Position numbers and translations under genes: made by a program. Shown in pieces: positions 6,974 through 7,413 of a DNA stretch of 7,413 bases. The notes below the pieces were generated by a model that saw nothing but the letters and a program-made list of their open reading frames with translations, did no database searches and had not been told where the DNA came from. How positions within the stretch are numbered: the first letter of the stretch is position 1; each line of letters starts with the position of its first letter. This DNA comes from JBPCOI01 sp051000395 (GTDB lineage Bacteria > Actinomycetota > Actinomycetes > Mycobacteriales > Jatrophihabitantaceae), in NCBI GenBank assembly GCA_051000395.1, contig JBPCOI010000057.1, forward strand, positions 1-7,413, written 5' to 3'.

Positions 6974-7293
6974 CTACTGCGCGATCTCCCAGATGTGACC
7001 GCCCGGATCGCGGAAACTGGCCGTCCGCACACCCCAGGGCCGGTCGATCGGCCCGTTGAGTAGCTCGACGCCACGCGCCGCCAGCGTGGCGCACACGGCG
7101 TCGACGTCCGGCACCTCGATGGTGAGCTGGAACCGGGATCCCGCATCGGGCGGTGCCACCACGGCGGGCTCGATGAGTTCGGCGCAGCTCTCGTCGCGAG
7201 CAGGTTGATGATCGTGCTTCCGAAGCGGAACACGACCGAGTCCTCGTCCTCGAAGCTCACCGGTAGGTCGAAGACCTCCTGATAGAAGCGTTA
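6974..7293 (-). pseudogene. VOC family (glyoxalase/dioxygenase fold) gene, frameshifted and 5'-truncated
   Basis: On the minus strand, 7290 down to about 7195 reads RFYQEVFDLPVSFEDED and then FRFGSTIINLLA. The rest continues only after a one-base shift, as CAELIEPAVVAPPDAG, then FQLTIEVPDVDAV and DPGGHIWEIAQ, to a TAG at 6974-6976. Together these give a nearly complete single-domain VOC protein: the FYxxVF opening helix, the central repeat strand and the C-terminal DPxGxxWE motif, whose glutamate is a metal ligand in many family members. Replacing one missing base near 7190-7200 would restore the frame. The first 15-20 residues, including the start codon, are absent, because a TAA precedes the RFY codons and the sequence beyond looks like an insertion sequence end. 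A 62-residue stretch starting at 7162 is the longest unbroken piece and is unlikely to be functional alone. The ancestral substrate is unknown; relatives include glyoxalases and bleomycin-resistance-like proteins. Confidence 0.72.
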
Positions 7294-7413
7294 GGGCTCT
7301 CCACTTAGCCGGCCTATTGTTGAGTCGTGATCACGCTGCGCGGGGGTCGGGACTACCCGCGATCGGTGGGTGAGTTCCTGGCGTGGTTCGCGACCGACGC
7401 TGACTGCCGGGAC
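7294..7413 (+). mobile_element. left end of a probable IS1595-family insertion sequence (cut by the window edge)
   Basis: Homology to the VOC gene stops abruptly at about 7291-7293, and a putative transposase gene starts 33 bases further on in the opposite direction. The sequence GGGCTCTCCACTTAGCCGG from 7294 would be the left terminal inverted repeat. The right end, the matching repeat and the target duplication lie outside the window, so the boundary is inferred and may be off by a few bases. Confidence 0.5.
7327..7413 (+). CDS. IS1595-family transposase, N-terminal fragment (runs off the window)
   Basis: Twenty-nine codons are visible from a GTG at 7327 to the window edge, with an in-frame TGA at 7321-7323 just upstream that limits the start. 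The peptide includes DYPRSVGEFLAWFATDADCR, which resembles the beginning of ISXO2/IS1595-type DDE transposases, where an FxxxFxTxxxCRDYL-like stretch precedes a zinc-ribbon domain. The zinc-ribbon cysteines and the catalytic DDE-type residues would lie beyond the window, so integrity cannot be judged. No strong Shine-Dalgarno is visible. The family call rests on recognition of a short N-terminal pattern. Confidence 0.55.
   Translation, partial: MITLRGGRDYPRSVGEFLAWFATDADCRD

Noticed and set aside
7180..7205. Programmed ribosomal frameshift in the VOC gene
   Set aside because: No slippery heptamer or downstream structure is evident, and the gene also lacks its start, so simple decay or a sequencing error is more likely.
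6718..7260. Minus-strand open frame of 180 codons starting with VSFEDEDSVV
   Set aside because: Only its first 25 or so residues are VOC-like. After the frameshift it reads a meaningless frame through the VOC 3' part and into the end of the MFS gene.
1..7413. CRISPR arrays, tRNA or rRNA genes, riboswitches
   Set aside because: No regularly spaced repeats, no cloverleaf or conserved rRNA sequence, and no gap between genes long enough for a riboswitch were seen.

Overview
The window is very GC-rich and coding-dense, with strong G/C preference at third codon positions, GTG starts and overlapping start/stop codons. This fits a high-GC actinobacterium. No 16S rRNA or other marker is present, so a genus cannot be named. 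Teichoic-acid-bearing actinobacteria such as Nocardioides or Streptomyces relatives would suit the gene content.

Positions 1-5527 hold a tightly packed plus-strand operon for a polyol-phosphate (wall-teichoic-acid-type) polymer. The first complete gene (115-1614) is a fusion of an IspD/TarI-like cytidylyltransferase and a short-chain dehydrogenase, the architecture of the Haemophilus Bcs1/Acs1 enzymes that make CDP-ribitol from ribulose 5-phosphate. Its stop overlaps the GTG start of a 610-residue protein (1611-3443) with an N-terminal membrane region and a C-terminal CDP-glycerol/CDP-ribitol phosphotransferase domain (TagF/TagB/TarL type). That stop in turn overlaps by one base the GTG start of a 694-residue family 2 glycosyltransferase (3443-5527), which resembles TarS/TarP teichoic acid glycosyltransferases and ends in a strongly basic tail. 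The likely logic is that the first enzyme makes the activated polyol, the second transfers polyol-phosphate units to a membrane-bound acceptor, and the third decorates the polymer with sugar. Positions 1-114 contain at most the end of an upstream gene.

After a 57-base gap there is a same-strand MFS transporter of the YbjJ-like class (5585-6892), with a small in-frame repeat in its central loop. It has no clear link to the polymer genes.

The right end is a decaying junction. A minus-strand VOC (glyoxalase/dioxygenase-fold) gene lies at 6974-7293. It is broken by a single-base frameshift near 7190 and has lost its N-terminus at a point where a mobile element appears to begin (about 7294). From 7327 to the window edge the plus strand encodes what looks like the first 29 residues of an IS1595-family transposase.
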